DNA from: Elephas maximus indicus
Taxonomy: Eukaryota > Chordata > Mammalia > Proboscidea > Elephantidae
Length of the DNA stretch: 64,000 bases
Reading direction: 5' to 3'
NCBI RefSeq assembly: GCF_024166365.1
Contig: NC_064820.1
Location: forward strand, 57,079,501-57,143,500
Shown: piece by piece, positions 1-11,012 of the stretch
How positions within the stretch are numbered: position 1 is the stretch's first letter
How the letters are laid out: each line of letters starts with the position of its first letter
Made by a program: the position numbers and the translations under genes
Notes under the pieces: generated by a model
Database searches by the model: none
What the model saw: the letters and a program-made list of their open reading frames with translations, nothing else
Told to the model about the DNA's origin: nothing

Positions 1-230
1 ACCAGCTCTAACCCAGTTCTGGTCGACTCAAAAACTGAGATTAGTCACTATGCTATACAATCTTCCTTCTTGGAATCAGGACACAAATTTTCAGTGGAAA
101 TCAACGTAACAGAAGCTCATTTTTTTTTTCTTTTTCTTGGTATTTTAAATCTTTTAAATTTTAATTATTCTGGTGAGTGTGTACAGCTACCTCATGGTGG
201 TTTTTATGTGCATTTCCCTCACTATTAATA

Positions 231-402
231 GGAAACCCTGGTGGCGTAGTGGTTAAGTGCTACAGCTGCCAACCAAAGGATTGGCAGATCGAATCCACCA
301 TGCGTTCCTTGGAAACTCTATGGGGCAGTTCTACTCTGTCCTATAGTGTCGCTATGAGTTGGAATCGACTCGACAGCACTGGGTTTGGTTTTTTTTTGGT
401 TT
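231..402 (+). mobile_element. AfroSINE, full length, with TSD
   Basis: A tRNA-derived SINE of the short (about 170 bp) type. It has an A-box-like head (tggcgtagtggttaagtg), a B-box-like segment (gatcgaatcc), the body 'ctccttggaaactctatgg', then the tail gtcgctatgagttggaatcg and a T-rich end. It is flanked by an 11-bp direct repeat, cactattaata, at 220-230 and 403-413. The target is an older antisense L1. Confidence 0.93.
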
Positions 403-526
403 CACTATTAATAATGCTACTGGCCATGTGGATATCCTCTTTTTTGTGAAGTGCTGATTCAAGTCTCTTGCTAATTTTTCCTTTATGTTGATTGATTGTT
501 TTCTTATTAATTTGTAGGAGTTCTGT

Positions 527-546
527 GTGTATATATATATATATTC
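527..546. repeat. (TA)n microsatellite
   Basis: Short alternating TG/TA run within the old L1 tail. Confidence 0.6.
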
Positions 547-787
547 TATTTTGTGGCATGTCATTTTACTGTCTGCAATTTCACTTTTCCTTCTCTCTCT
601 CTTTTAAAAATTATCTTGGAGGAAAAGTGTCAAATACATTCATAGGCAGGCAACAAAGTATCGTGAACTTCCATGTCAGCATGATTTGCCTTAGACAGTT
701 CAACACCCCTAGCCAATCTTGTTTCATCTATATGCTCACTTACTTCCTCTCCACACCTAACAGATTATTTTGGAGTACATCTCAAAT

Positions 788-1580
788 TGGAGGAAGACTC
801 ATTAACAACCTGCATTATGCAGATGACACAACCCTGCTTGCTGAAAGTGAAGAGGACTTGAAGCACTTACTGATGAAGATCAAAGACCACAGCCTTCAGT
901 ATGGATTACACCTCAACATAAAGAAAACAAAAACCTCACAACTGGACCAATAAGCAGCATCAAGATAAATGGAGAAAAGGTTGAGATTGTCAAGGATTTC
1001 ATCTTTCATCTTACTTGGATCCACAATCAACACCAATGGAAGTAGCAGTCAAGAAATCAGAAGATGCATTGCATTGGGCAAATCTGCAAAAGACCTCCTT
1101 AAAGTGTTGAAAAGAAAAGTCACCCTGAGGACTAAGGTGCACCTGACCCCATGGTGTTTTCAAACGCTTCGTATGCATGCAAAAGCTGGACAATAAATAA
1201 GGAAGACTGAAGAAGAATTGATGCCTTTGAATTGTTGTGTTGGCAAAGAATATTGAATATACCACGGACTGTCAAAAGAACAAATAAATCTGTCTTGGAA
1301 GAACTACAGCCAGAACGCTCCTTAGAAGCAAGGATGATGAGACTATATCTTACATACTTTGGAAGAGGGATCAGTCCCTGAAGGACATCATGTTTGGGAG
1401 AGGGTCAGCAGAAAAGAGGAAGACCCTCAATGAGATGGATTGCCACAGTAGCTGCAGCTATGGGCTCAAACATATCAACAATTGTGAGGAAGGCACAGGA
1501 CTGGGCAGTGTTTCGTTCTGTTGTGCATGGGGTCGCTATGAGTCAGAACTGACTCAATGGCACCTAACAACTATAACAAC
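788..1580 (+). mobile_element. RTE-clade LINE (RTE1 type), 5'-truncated, with TSD
   Basis: This is the 3' quarter of an RTE retrotransposon. It opens inside the reverse-transcriptase domain: conceptual LHYADDTTLLAESEEDL carries the YADD catalytic box. It ends with the family tail 'gggtcgctatgagtcagaac...ggcacctaacaac', with no poly(A). A direct repeat acatctcaaat flanks it at 777-787 and 1581-1591, so both ends are defined. Frame breaks make it dead. It interrupts an old antisense L1 tail that continues on both sides. Confidence 0.92.
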
Positions 1581-1591
1581 ACATCTCAAAT

Positions 1592-2179
1592 ACATTATTT
1601 CAGCCACAAATATTTCAGATGTATCACTAAAAAATACACTACTGCAATACCATTATCACATCTAAAATATCCCAGTAATCACTGATTCCGTAATTTATAA
1701 ACTATTAAGTGTTTAAATTTCTCCAAATTTGTCTCAAATTTTATTCTTCTACATTTTGATACTTTGAATCTGAATGTAAATAAGATGCATACTTTGTGAT
1801 AAAGCTCTTAAGACTCTACAGGTTTCTTCCCTCTATTTCCTTTTCCCCTCTTGCTGTATGTTTAACTAACCAACTCATTTGTCTAGGTGAGTTGTCAATA
1901 GTCTGGATTTTGATGAGTGCATCACTGTGTGTCATTTAGCATGTTCCTCTGTTTCTGTATTTTCTGTAAGTGGTTAGTTAGATCTGGAGGCTTCAACAGA
2001 CTCAGCCTCAATATTTTGGCAGAATATTTCGTAGGTGGTATTGGATTCTTCTCTCAGAAAACGTATATTCTCTCAATGTTTCCCTTTTCATGATGTTGGA
2101 AGCCACTCGTGGTCATTGCCCAGGTCTGTTAGTCCCTTAGGGGCAGATACCCAGTTATAAACCACACATTTTAATTAAT
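1592..2179 (-). mobile_element. Old L1M-type 3' UTR, antisense (continuation)
   Basis: Continues the antisense L1 that precedes the RTE. The stretches 'gtttaaatttctccaaattt', 'agcatgttcctctgtttctg' and 'gttagttagatctggaggct' are recognisable from memory as the antisense 3' UTR of ancient mammalian L1M elements. Strongly diverged and noncoding. Confidence 0.65.
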
Positions 2180-2184
2180 CTCAG

Positions 2185-2701
2185 TGTCAAGGATTGAATT
2201 GTGTCCCCCCCAAAATATGTGTCAACTTCGTTAGGCCATGATTCCCAGTATTCTGTGGTTGTCCTCCATTTTGTGATTGTAATTTCATGTTGAGAGGATT
2301 AGAGTGGGATTGTAACACCACCCTTACTCAGGTCACCTCCCTGATCTAAGGCAAAGGGAGTTTCCCTGGAGTGTGGCCTGTACCACATTTTATCTCTCAA
2401 GAGATAAAAGGAAAGGGAAGTAAGCAGAGAGTTGGGGCCCTCATACCATCAAGAAAGCAGCACCATGAACGGAGCGTGTCCTTTGGACCCAGGGTCCCTG
2501 CACCTGAGAAGCCCCTCCACCATAGGAAGATTGAGGACAAGGACCTTCTTCCAGAGATGACAGAGAAAGAAAGTCTTCCCCTGGAGCTAACACCTTGAAT
2601 TTAGACTTTTAGCCTATTCTACTGTGAGAAAATAAATTTCTCTTTGTTAAAACCATTCACTTGTGGTATTTCTGTTATGGCAGCACTAGATGACTAAGAC
2701 A
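2185..2701 (+). mobile_element. Solo LTR, MaLR/ERVL-like, with 5-bp TSD
   Basis: A 517-bp element with TG...CA ends. It starts tgtcaaggattgaattgtg and ends gatgactaagaca, the latter typical of MaLR-type LTRs. An AATAAA signal lies near the 3' end (about 2630). A 5-bp duplication ctcag flanks it at 2180-2184 and 2702-2706. No internal retroviral sequence is attached, so it is a solo LTR left by recombination. The short open frame inside (from 2371) is incidental. Confidence 0.88.
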
Positions 2702-2768
2702 CTCAGGTATTATGTGACTTTAAGCACACACTCACAATACCCAAGATTAATTAGAAAGTGTGACTTCA

Positions 2769-2966
2769 GGAGTTCTTGGGTGGTGCAAATGGTTAAGTGC
2801 TCTACTACTAGCTCAAAGGTTTGTTGTTTGAACCCACCCAGAGGTGCCTCAGAAGACAGGGCTGGTGATCTGCTTCTGAGAGGTCACAGCCTTGAAAACC
2901 CTATGAAGCAATTTTCTGTATACATGGGGCCACATGGGGTTTGCTTGATGGCAACTAACAACATTA
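2769..2966 (+). mobile_element. AfroSINE, long type, with TSD
   Basis: The longer (about 195 bp) form: head 'gagttcttgggtggtgcaaa', B-box region 'gtttgaacccacccagaggt', a middle block 'gatctgcttctgag' and tail ending 'gatggcaactaacaac'. A 10-bp direct repeat tgtgacttca flanks it at 2759-2768 and 2967-2976. Confidence 0.88.
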
Positions 2967-2976
2967 TGTGACTTCA

Positions 2977-3410
2977 TTGGATCTTACTTTTTAACTCAAA
3001 ATTAATAAACTGAATGGAAATGGAGAGGTTTCTGTTTCAGTTTATTATAGTGATCCTACCTGGATACCCAGGCCAGTGAACTGGATGGGGAGCATGTATT
3101 GTGGTTCTCTAAGGGGAACAGCTATCATGGGGCTTGGGGATGGTGAGCAGGAGGAGCAGAAACTTTAGGTCTTTGAGGAAATGAGAATGGTATAGATTCT
3201 ACAAAAACATTCTAAATCCAAAGTGGGTTAATTCCCCTGGCACCATCTTGGAATAAATGATAGGTTTGAAGAGGTCTTTCCAAGTTCCCATTCCTCAGTG
3301 AAAGGAAAACGAAACAGCCTCCTGAAACACTCTTATGCCAGACTAGGTTAAAAATCCAGGGGCTTGTACAGCTTGCAAGTTACTGCCTTTGCAGGGATTG
3401 TGGCTGCATT
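2977..3410. other. No recognised feature
   Basis: About 430 bp between two AfroSINEs. I see no coding frame with splice signals and no repeat that I recognise. Confidence 0.5.
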
Positions 3411-3585
3411 TCCCCTTGTGGTGCAAAAAGTTAATGCACTTGGCTGCTACCTAAAAGATTGGAAGTTCACATCCACCTAGAGGCACTTTAGAAGAAAAAC
3501 TGGGGGATCTACTTTCAAAAACTTATTATTGAAAAGCCTATGGAGCATGACCATGAGTCAGAATCAACTCCACAGCAAAAAAGAA
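3411..3585 (+). mobile_element. AfroSINE, long type, diverged
   Basis: Recognisable but eroded: 'cttgtggtgcaaaaagttaa', 'tcacatccacctagaggcac', 'gatctactttcaaaaac', and a tail 'ccatgagtcagaatcaactc' followed by A-rich and T-rich DNA. No clear target-site duplication, consistent with an older insertion. Confidence 0.75.
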
Positions 3586-4002
3586 ATTTTTTTTCCCCCA
3601 CAATAGCCTTTACTGTTAGCTGGAAAAGAACATGAGAGACCATTACTATTTTGGAGATTCAGGATCCAATATCTCAAATATAGATCATTTGTCAGATCAA
3701 CAGATAGAAGGATGAGATGAAGCTGTTCTGGAGAAGGAATATAGGAAAGATGAAAACAACAGTAGGTGATGGGCAGAGCTGGTCTCGCACTTCAGAAGCA
3801 CTCTTGCGTGCTAGACATATGCAGTAAAACAGCAGAATTAAAGGTGCTTTACAGTTCTATTTAGAAAGATGCCAAAAAAAAAAAAAGAAAAGAAAAAAAT
3901 AAGTCAGAGCTTTTTCTGCGTTTATGTTTCTACTTTTATTAATGATCTAAAAAACCAAAAAACTAAATAGAATAGCTAATAGAATTTAAAGATATTTCTA
4001 AA
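3586..4002. other. No recognised feature
   Basis: About 415 bp of A-rich DNA with an A13-type run near 3875. I see no repeat that I can name and no exon. Confidence 0.5.
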
Positions 4003-4989
4003 TTGTTGTTGTTGTTAGGTGTCATCGAGTTCGTTCTGACTCATAGAGAACCTCTTTAAAACAAAAAGAAATATTGCCTGGTCCTGCCAAATCCACACAA
4101 TCAGTGCTATGTTTGAAGCTATGGTTGCAGCCACTGTGTCAATCCATTTTATTGAGGGCTTTCCTCTTTTTTGCTGACTCTCTCTGCTTTACCAAGCATG
4201 AAGTCCTTTTCCAGGGACTGGTCCCTCCCGATAACATGTCCAAAGTACATAAGAAGTCTTGCCATCCTCGCTTCTAAGGAGCATTCTGGCTGTACTTCTG
4301 AGACAAATGTGTTCGTTTTTCTGACAGTCCATGGTATATCAGCATTCTTCGCCAACACTAAAATTTAAAGGCATCAAGTCTTCTGTGGCCTTCCTTATTC
4401 ATTGTCCAGTTTTCACATGCATATGAGGCAATTGAAAATACCATGGCTTGGGTCAGGTGCACTTTAGCCCTAAAAATGTTATCTTTGCTTTTTAACATTT
4501 TAAAGAGGTCTTTTGCAGCAGATTTCCCCAATGCAATACGTTGTTTGATTTCCTGATTGCTGTTTCCATGGTGCTAATTGTGGATCCAAATAAAATGAAA
4601 TCCTTGACAACTTCAATCTTTTCTCCGTTTATCATGATGTTGCTCATTGGTCCAGTTGTGAGGATTTCTGTGTTCTTAATGTTGAGGTGTAATCCATACT
4701 GAAGGCTGTGGTCTTTGATCTTCATTAGTAAGTGCTTCAAGTCCTCTTCACTTTCAGCAAGCAAGGTTGTGTCATCTGCATATCGCAGGTTGTTAGTGAG
4801 TCTTCTTCCAATTCTGATGTCATGTTCTTCATATAGTCCAACTTCTTGGATTATTTGCTCAGCATACAGATTGAACAGAACGCTGCAGAATTGCAACTCG
4901 AGGCTTGAATTTTTTCTTCAGTTCTTTTAGCTTGAGAAATGCAGAGTGCGTTCTTTCCTTCTGGTTTTCTAACTCCAGGTTTTTGCACA
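4003..4989 (-). mobile_element. RTE-clade LINE, antisense (outer layer of nest, part 1)
   Basis: Antisense RTE beginning with its 3' tail as 'ttgttgttgttaggtgtcat' and running into reverse-transcriptase text; on the minus strand LRYADDTTLLAESEEDL shows the YADD box. Near 4870-4890 the match jumps from the RT region to the upstream linker text ('gttgcaactcgaggcttg' side), so several hundred bases, including most of the RT core, are missing. The element is cut at 4980-4989 by an L1 and resumes after 9551. Confidence 0.88.
4980..4989. repeat. Target-site duplication, left copy (L1 into RTE)
   Basis: The 10-mer tttttgcaca recurs at 9542-9551. It brackets the L1 inserted in the outer RTE. Confidence 0.8.
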
Positions 4990-6291
4990 TTTTTCTTTTC
5001 TTTTTTTTTAAATTCTACTTTAGATAAATGTTTAGAGAACAAACTAGTTTCTCATTAAACAGTTGGCACAAATATTGTTTTATGACATTATTTAACAACC
5101 CCACGACATGTCAACACTTTCTCTTCTCAACCTTGGGTTCCCTGTTACCAGCTTTCCTGTTCCCTCCTGCTTCTAGTCCTTGCCTCAGGGCTGGTGTGCC
5201 CCTTCAGTCTCATTTTGTTTCATGGGCCTGTTCAGTCTTTGGCTGAAGGGTGCACCTCAGGAGCAACTTCATTACTGAGCTGAAAGGAGAGTGTCTGAGG
5301 TCATACTCTCAGGGTTTCTCCAGTCTCTGTCAGGCCAACAAGCCTGGGTCTTTCTTTCTGAGTTAGAATTTTGTTCTACATTTTTCTCCAGCTCGGCCCC
5401 AGGCCCTCTATTGTGATCCCTGTCAGAGCAGTCAGTGGTAGTAGCCAGGCTCCTTCTAGTTGTACTGGGTTCAGTCTGGTGGAGGCTGTGGTAGATGAGG
5501 TACATTAATCCTTTGGACTAATCTTTCCATTGTGTCTTTGGTTTTCTCAATTCTTCCTTGCTCCCGAAGGGGTGAGACCGGTGGAGTATCCAGGTGGCCT
5601 CTCATAGGCTTTTAAGATCCCAGACGCTACTCACCAAAGTAGAATGTAGAACATTTCTTGTAAGTTATGTTATGACAATTGAGCTAGATGTTCCCTGAGA
5701 CCATGGTCCCCACAGCCCGCAGACCAGCAATTCAGTCCCTCAGGGAGTTTGGCTGTGTCTGTGGAGATTCCATGACCTTGCCTTGTGCAGGTTATGCAGG
5801 CTCCCCCAGTATTGTGTACTGTCTTACCCTTCACCAGAGTTACCACTTAACTATTGCCTATTAGGTGTTTTTCCAACCCCACCACTCCCCTCCCTTGTAA
5901 CCATTAAAGATTGTTTTATTTGTGTGTGTAAACTTTTTCAGTACAGTAGCGGTCTCATATAATGTTTGTCCTTTTGTGGTTGACTTATTTCACTCAGCGT
6001 AATTCCCCCCAGATTCGTCCATGTTCTGAGATGCTTCGCAGATTCATTGTGGTTCTCTATTGTTCTGGAATACTCCATTGTGTGTATGTACCACAGTTTT
6101 GTTTATCCATTTGTCTGTTGATGGGTGTCTAGGTTGTTTCCATCTTTTTGCTATTGTGAACAGCCCTGCAATGAACATGGGTGTGCGTATGTCTCTATGT
6201 GTGACAATTCTTATTTCTCTAGGATATATTCCTAGGAGTCAAACTGCTGGATCATATGCTATTTCTATTTCTAGCTGTCTAAGGAAGTGCC
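4990..6291 (-). mobile_element. L1, antisense, 3' UTR and ORF2 end (middle layer, part 1)
   Basis: Starts with the poly(A) as a T-rich run, then the lineage-specific L1 3' UTR ('gtttagagaacaaactagtt', 'gggtgagaccggtggagtat', 'gtagaatgtagaacatttc'), then the antisense C-terminal part of ORF2 ('aatactccattgtgtgtatg', 'atatattcctaggagt'). The same 3' UTR occurs at 29913, 33382 and, in sense, about 55036. The L1 is broken at 6291 by a full-length RTE and ends, 5'-truncated, at 9541. Confidence 0.9.
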
Positions 6292-6636
6292 CCCCCGCCA
6301 TGTATCTGTCAGTTCGTCATACTGTGGGGGCTTGTGTGTTGCTGTAATGCTGGAAGCTATACCACCGGTATTCAGATACCAGCAGGGTCACCCATGGAAG
6401 ACAGGTTTCAGCTGAGCTTCCAGACTAAGACAGACTAGGAAGAAGGACCCAGCAGTCTACTTTTGAAAAACATTAGCTAGTGAAAACCTTATGAATAGCA
6501 GCGGAACATTGTCCGATATAGTGCCGGAAGATGAGCGCCCCAGGTTGGAAGGCACTCAAAAGATGACTGGGGAAGAGCTGCCTCCTCAAAGTAGAGTTGA
6601 CCTTAATGACATGGATGGAGTAAAGCTTGACTCAAA

Positions 6637-7400
6637 ATGAGAAGAAACAGCTGCAAACATCCATTAATAATTGGAACGTGGAAAGTACAAAGTATGAATC
6701 TAGGAAAATTGGAAATTGTCAAAAATGAAATGGAATGCATAAACATCGATATCATTCGTCAGCTGAAATGGAATCGGACAATCATATAGTCTACTTTTGA
6801 ATCAGACAATCATATAGTCTACTATGCTGGGAATGACAACACGAAGAGGAATGGTGTTGCATTCATTGTCAAAAAGAACGTTTCCAGATCTATCCTGAAG
6901 TACAATGCTGTCAGTGATAGGGTAATATCCATACACCTACAAGGAAGACCAGTTAATATGACTATTATTCAAATTTATGCCCCAACCACTAGGGCCAAAG
7001 ATGAAGAAATAGAAAATTTTTGTCAGCTGCTACAGTCTGAAATTGATCAAACATGCAATCAAGATGGATTGATAATTACTGGTGATTGGAATGCGAAAGC
7101 TGGAAACAAAGAAGAAGGATCAGTAGTTGGAAAAGATGGCCTTGGTAATAGAAACAATGTCGGAGATCGAATGATAGAATTTTGCAAGACCAATGACTTC
7201 TTCATTGCAAATACCGTCTTTCACCAACATAAACGGTGACTATACGCATGGACCTCACCAGACGGAACACACAGTAATCAAATTGACTACATCTGTGGAA
7301 AGAGAGGATGGAAAAGCTCAATATCATCAGTCAGAACAAGGCCAGGGGCCGACTGTGGAACAGACCATCAATTGCTCATATGCATGTTCAAGCTGAAACT
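6637..7400 (+). pseudogene. RTE endonuclease domain remnant
   Basis: Begins at ATG 6637 (conceptual MRRNSCKHPLIIGTWKVQSM), matching the N-terminal beta strand of RTE/BovB endonucleases (GTWNV-like). The stretch 6958-7239 is open and contains IIQIYAPT, the family's central strand, and GDWNAKAG, the conserved GDFN-like metal-binding motif of the exonuclease/endonuclease/phosphatase fold. In an active RTE this domain nicks the target DNA. Frames shift near 6750-6830 (a short duplicated stretch 'gaatcagacaatcatatagt') and near 7230, so it is a pseudogene. Confidence 0.85.
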
Positions 7401-7524
7401 GAAGAAAATCTGAGCATGTCCCTGAGAGCCAAAATATGACCTTGAGTATATCCCACCTGAATTTAGAGAACATCTCAAGAATAGATTTGATGCACCGAAC
7501 ACTAATGACCGAAGACCAGACGAG

Positions 7525-9454
7525 TTGTGGAATGACATCAAGGACATCATCCATGAAGAAAGCAAGAGATCACTGAAAAGACAGGAAAAAAAGAAAAGAC
7601 CAAGATGGATGTCAGAGGAGACTCTGAAACTTACTCTTGAGCATCGAGCAGCTAAAGCAAAAGGAAGAATTAATGAAGTAAAAGCACTGAACAGAAGATT
7701 TCAAAGGGCCTCTCGAGAAGACAAAGTAAAGTATTATAATGACATGTGCAAAGAGCTGGAGATGGAAAACCAAAAGGGAAGAACACGCTCGGCGTTTCTC
7801 AAGCTGAAAGAACTGAAGAAGAAAATTCAAGCCTCTAGTTGCAATAGTGAAGGATTCCATGGGGAAAATATTAAATGACGCAGGAAGCATCAAAAGAAGA
7901 TGGAAGGAATATACAGAGTCAGTACACCAAAAAGAATTAGTCAATATTCAACCATTTCAAGAGGTGGCATATGATCAGGAGCCGATAGTACTGAAGGAAG
8001 AAGTCCAAGCTGCTCTGGAGGCATTGGCAAGAAACAAGGCTCCAGGAATTGATGGAATATCAATTGAGATGTTTCAACAAACAGATGCAGCACTGGAGGT
8101 GCTCACTCGTCTATGCCAAGAAATATGGAAGACAGCTTCCTGGCCAACTGGCTGGAAGAGATCCATATTTATGCCTATTCCCAAGAAAGGGGATCCAACC
8201 TAATGTGGAAATTATAGAACAATATCATTAATATCACACACAAGCAAACTTTTGCTGAAGATCATTCAAAAACGGCTGCAGCAGTATATCGACAGGGAAC
8301 TGCCAGAAATTCAGGCCGGTTTCAGAAGGGGATGTGGAACTAGGGGTATCATTGCTGATGTCAGATGGATCCTGGCTGAAAGCAGAGAATACCAGAAGGA
8401 TATTTACCTGTGTTTTATTGACTATGCAAAGGCATTCGACTGTGTGAACCATAACAAACTATGGATAACACTGTGAAGAATGGGAATTCCAGAACACTTA
8501 ATTGTCCTCATGAGGAACCTTTACATAGATCAAGAGGCAGTTGTTCTGACAGAACAAGGGGATACCAATTGGTTTAAAGTCAGGAAAGTGTGCGTCAGGA
8601 TTGTATTCTTTCACCATACCTATTCAATCTGTATGCAAATAATCTGAGAAGCTGGACTATATGAAGAAGGACGGGGCATTAGGATTGGAGGAAGACTCAT
8701 TAACAACCTGCATTATGCAGATGACACAACGTTGCTTGCTGAAAGTGAAGAGGACTTGAAGCACTTACTAATGAAGATCAAAGACAACAGCCTTCAGTAT
8801 GGATTACACCTCAACATAAAGAAAACAAAGATCCTCACAACTGGACCAATAAGCAACATCATGATAAACGGAGAAAAGATTGGAGTTAATCAAGGATTTC
8901 ATTTTACTCAGATCCACAATCAACAGCCATGGAAGCAGCAGTTGGGCAGATCTGCTGCAAAGGACCTCTTCAACGTGTTGAAGAGCAAAGATGTCACCCT
9001 GAAGACTAAGGTGCGCCTGACCCGAGCCAAGGTATTTTGAATTGCATCATATGGATGCGAAAGCTGGACAATGAATAAGGAAGACCGGAGAAGAGTTGAT
9101 GCCTTTGAATTCTGCTATTGGCGAAGAATATTGAATATACCATGGACTGCCAAAAGAATGAACAAATCTGTCTTGGAAGAAGTGCGGCCAGAATGCTCCT
9201 TAGAGGCAAGGATGGCAAGACTGTGTCTTAGTCTTACATATTTTGGACATGTTGTCAGGAGGAATCAGTCCCTGGAGAAGGACATCATGCTTGGCAGAGT
9301 ACAGGGTCAGCGGAAAAGAGGAAGACCCTCAATAAAGTGGACTGACACAGTGGCTGCAACAATGAGCTCAAGCATAACAACCATTGTAAGGAGGGTGCAG
9401 GACCGGGCAGTGTTTCATTCTGTTGTGCATAGGGTCGCTATGAGTCGGAAATGA
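7525..9454 (+). pseudogene. RTE reverse transcriptase remnant
   Basis: The region runs in pieces: a basic linker (7525-7878), then 7847-8203 with NKAPGIDGIS (RT motif 1/2 of non-LTR elements) and MPIPKKGDPT; 8252-8476 with QAGFRRGCGT and CFIDYAKAFDCVNH, which holds the first catalytic Asp; and 8700-8760 with YADDTTLLAESEEDL, the second catalytic pair. The C-terminal segment 9071-9454 is open and includes QRKRGRPSIKW, a family signature near the end. Stops and shifts separate the pieces. The family copies RNA into DNA at the nicked target. Confidence 0.88.
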
Positions 9455-9493
9455 CTCGATGGTACCTAACAACAACAACAACAAAAAAGTGCC

Positions 9494-9541
9494 ATATCAT
9501 TTTCCAAAATGGTTGTATCATTTTGCATTCCTACCAGCAGT
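9494..9541 (-). mobile_element. L1, antisense (middle layer, part 2)
   Basis: A short continuation of the same L1 ORF2 end: 'atatcattttccaaaatggt' directly follows the aagtgcc left behind at 6285-6291. The copy ends here, 5'-truncated, against the second tttttgcaca at 9542-9551. Confidence 0.85.
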
Positions 9542-9551
9542 TTTTTGCACA

Positions 9552-10270
9552 CCGTTCATTGCAATACTTTGCCTTCTTGAGTAGCTGTTTGAAATCCTCT
9601 ATTCCGCTCTTTTACTTCATCATTTCTTTTTTTTTTTTGCTTTAGCTACTCTATGTTCAAGAGCAAGTTTCAGAGTCTCTTCTGACAACCATTTTGGTCT
9701 TTTCTGTTTTTCCTGTCTTTTCGCTTTCATTGTGTATGATATCCTTGTATCTTCCCACAACTTGTCTAGTCTTTGATCATTAGTGTTTGGTGTGTCAAAT
9801 CTATTCTTGAGATGGTCTCTAAATTCAGGTGGAATATACTCAAGTTGTGCTTTGGCTTTCATGGATTTGTTTTAATTTCCTTCAGCTTCAACTTTGAGCT
9901 TACATACTGGTAATTGATGGTCTGTTCTGCATTCGGCCCCTGGCCTTGTTCTAACTGATGATACCACGCTTCTCCACATAGTTGATTTGATTCCTGTGTA
10001 TTCCATCTGGGGAGCTCCACATGTATGGTTACCATTTATGTTGTCGAAAAAGTTGGGGGTCTTGCCAAATTCTATCGTGAGATCTCTGGCATCGTTTTTA
10101 TCACCAAGGCCATATTTTCCAACTACTGATCCTTCTTCTTTGTTTCCATCTTTCACATTCCAGTCACCAGTAATTATCACTGGATCTTGATTGCATGTTT
10201 GATGAATTTTAAACTGCATAAGTTGGTAAAAGTCTTCAACTTCTTCATCTTTGCCATTAGCGGCACCTGT
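9552..10270 (-). mobile_element. RTE-clade LINE, antisense (outer layer, part 2)
   Basis: Continuation of the RTE that starts at 4003. It reads antisense through the basic linker and into the endonuclease: on the minus strand 9872-10219 shows IITGDWNVKDGNKEEGS, the conserved GDWN metal site. The 5' end is truncated inside the endonuclease near 10270. Several frame breaks. Confidence 0.85.
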
Positions 10271-10479
10271 AAGCTTTTTAAATTAGGAAGTTTGAAAACA
10301 GAAGTTAAGACCATGAAAAAATGAGAAAAGATCTAGAGACTCAAATTGCAATTTTAATGTAACAAAATGTCCCCAAATACAAACATTCCATAAGGTCATA
10401 GGAATAATCCATCTGAATCAATGTTACAGTAATTCGGTCTCACAAAAGTAATTTCTGAGTGTGTCATGTTTGTTGTTAC

Positions 10480-10540
10480 ATCCCTAGCATCTAAAAAATG
10501 CCTGATACATAATTTGTGTTCAACAAAAATGTGTTGAATG
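10480..10540 (+). mobile_element. L2-like 3' end
   Basis: 'catccctagcatctaaaaaatg' through 'gtgttgaatg' resembles the well-known L2 terminus (cctggcacatagtaggtgctcaataaatgtttgttgaatg type). Short and diverged. Confidence 0.5.
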
Positions 10541-10545
10541 TAGTT

Positions 10546-11012
10546 TCTATAGAAGAGCACTGATCAAAAGGGACAAAAATGTGGAACAGAATTTTAAATT
10601 CTCAAAAGAATCCAGACTTTCTTAAACCTATAAGCCTGGATGAACCCCCAAAACTATAGCCCTGCAACGATCTTTAAACTTTAAATCTTAAAACAAAACT
10701 ATCCTCTGAAATCCTCTTTGAACCAAAAAATAGCTTATCTTAACTTGTAAAGTACATCTGCTTTGAGCATCGTGCTCTTTTAAAGAATTATCTATGTGAC
10801 ATCAAATTGACAAGAACAACTCAAAAGTTTGGGTGGGAAGCTTAGGCAGGCAATGAGTTTAAGATAATATTGGTGGAATAATTTGGAAAAAGATAGTGAG
10901 AATGGTAACACAATTTGAAGAATGTAACCAATGACACTGAATTGTAAATGCAGAAATTGCTGAAATGGTGTTATCTTGCTTGTGTATACTGTCACCAAAA
11001 TAAAAAATAAAT
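10546..11012 (+). mobile_element. L1 3' UTR (second subfamily), sense
   Basis: Noncoding L1 tail sharing order and wording with copies at 29260-29771, 55760-56222 and 58300-58755: 'gatcaaaagggacaaaaatg', 'catcaaattgacaagaacaa', 'gtatactgtcaccaaaataa' then an A-rich end. 5'-truncated. This 3' UTR type differs from that of the L1 at 4990. Confidence 0.75.

Larger units (their letters stand above)
145..776 (-). mobile_element. Old L1 3' region, antisense, split by an AfroSINE
   Basis: The plus strand reads as the reverse complement of the end of a mammalian L1. Phrases such as the 'catttccctcactattaa' stretch, then (after the SINE at 231-402) 'gtgctgattcaagtctcttgc', are diverged forms of the classic antisense L1 3' text. 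From about 600 onward the sequence matches from memory the 3' UTR of ancient L1M elements. It resumes at 1592 after an RTE insertion. No open frame survives. Subfamily not determined. Confidence 0.7.
6292..9486 (+). mobile_element. RTE-clade LINE, near full length (inner layer of nest)
   Basis: A 3.2-kb copy with both ends. The 5' end starts in a C-rich stretch followed by 'tatctgtcagttcgtcat'; the 3' end is '...ggtacctaacaacaacaac' with a CAA-repeat tail in place of poly(A), typical of RTE. A 7-bp duplication aagtgcc at 6285-6291 and 9487-9493 flanks it, and the host L1 reads on correctly across it. It carries remnants of an apurinic-type endonuclease and a reverse transcriptase, both frame-broken, so it is not autonomous today. 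Confidence 0.93.

Noticed and set aside
231..330. tRNA gene call from A-box and B-box-like motifs
   Set aside because: The tRNA-like part is the head of AfroSINE; no cloverleaf closes and the same head recurs in about 20 dispersed copies.
2371..2598. A 75-codon plus-strand open frame
   Set aside because: It lies wholly inside the solo LTR at 2185-2701 and has no similarity to a protein that I know.
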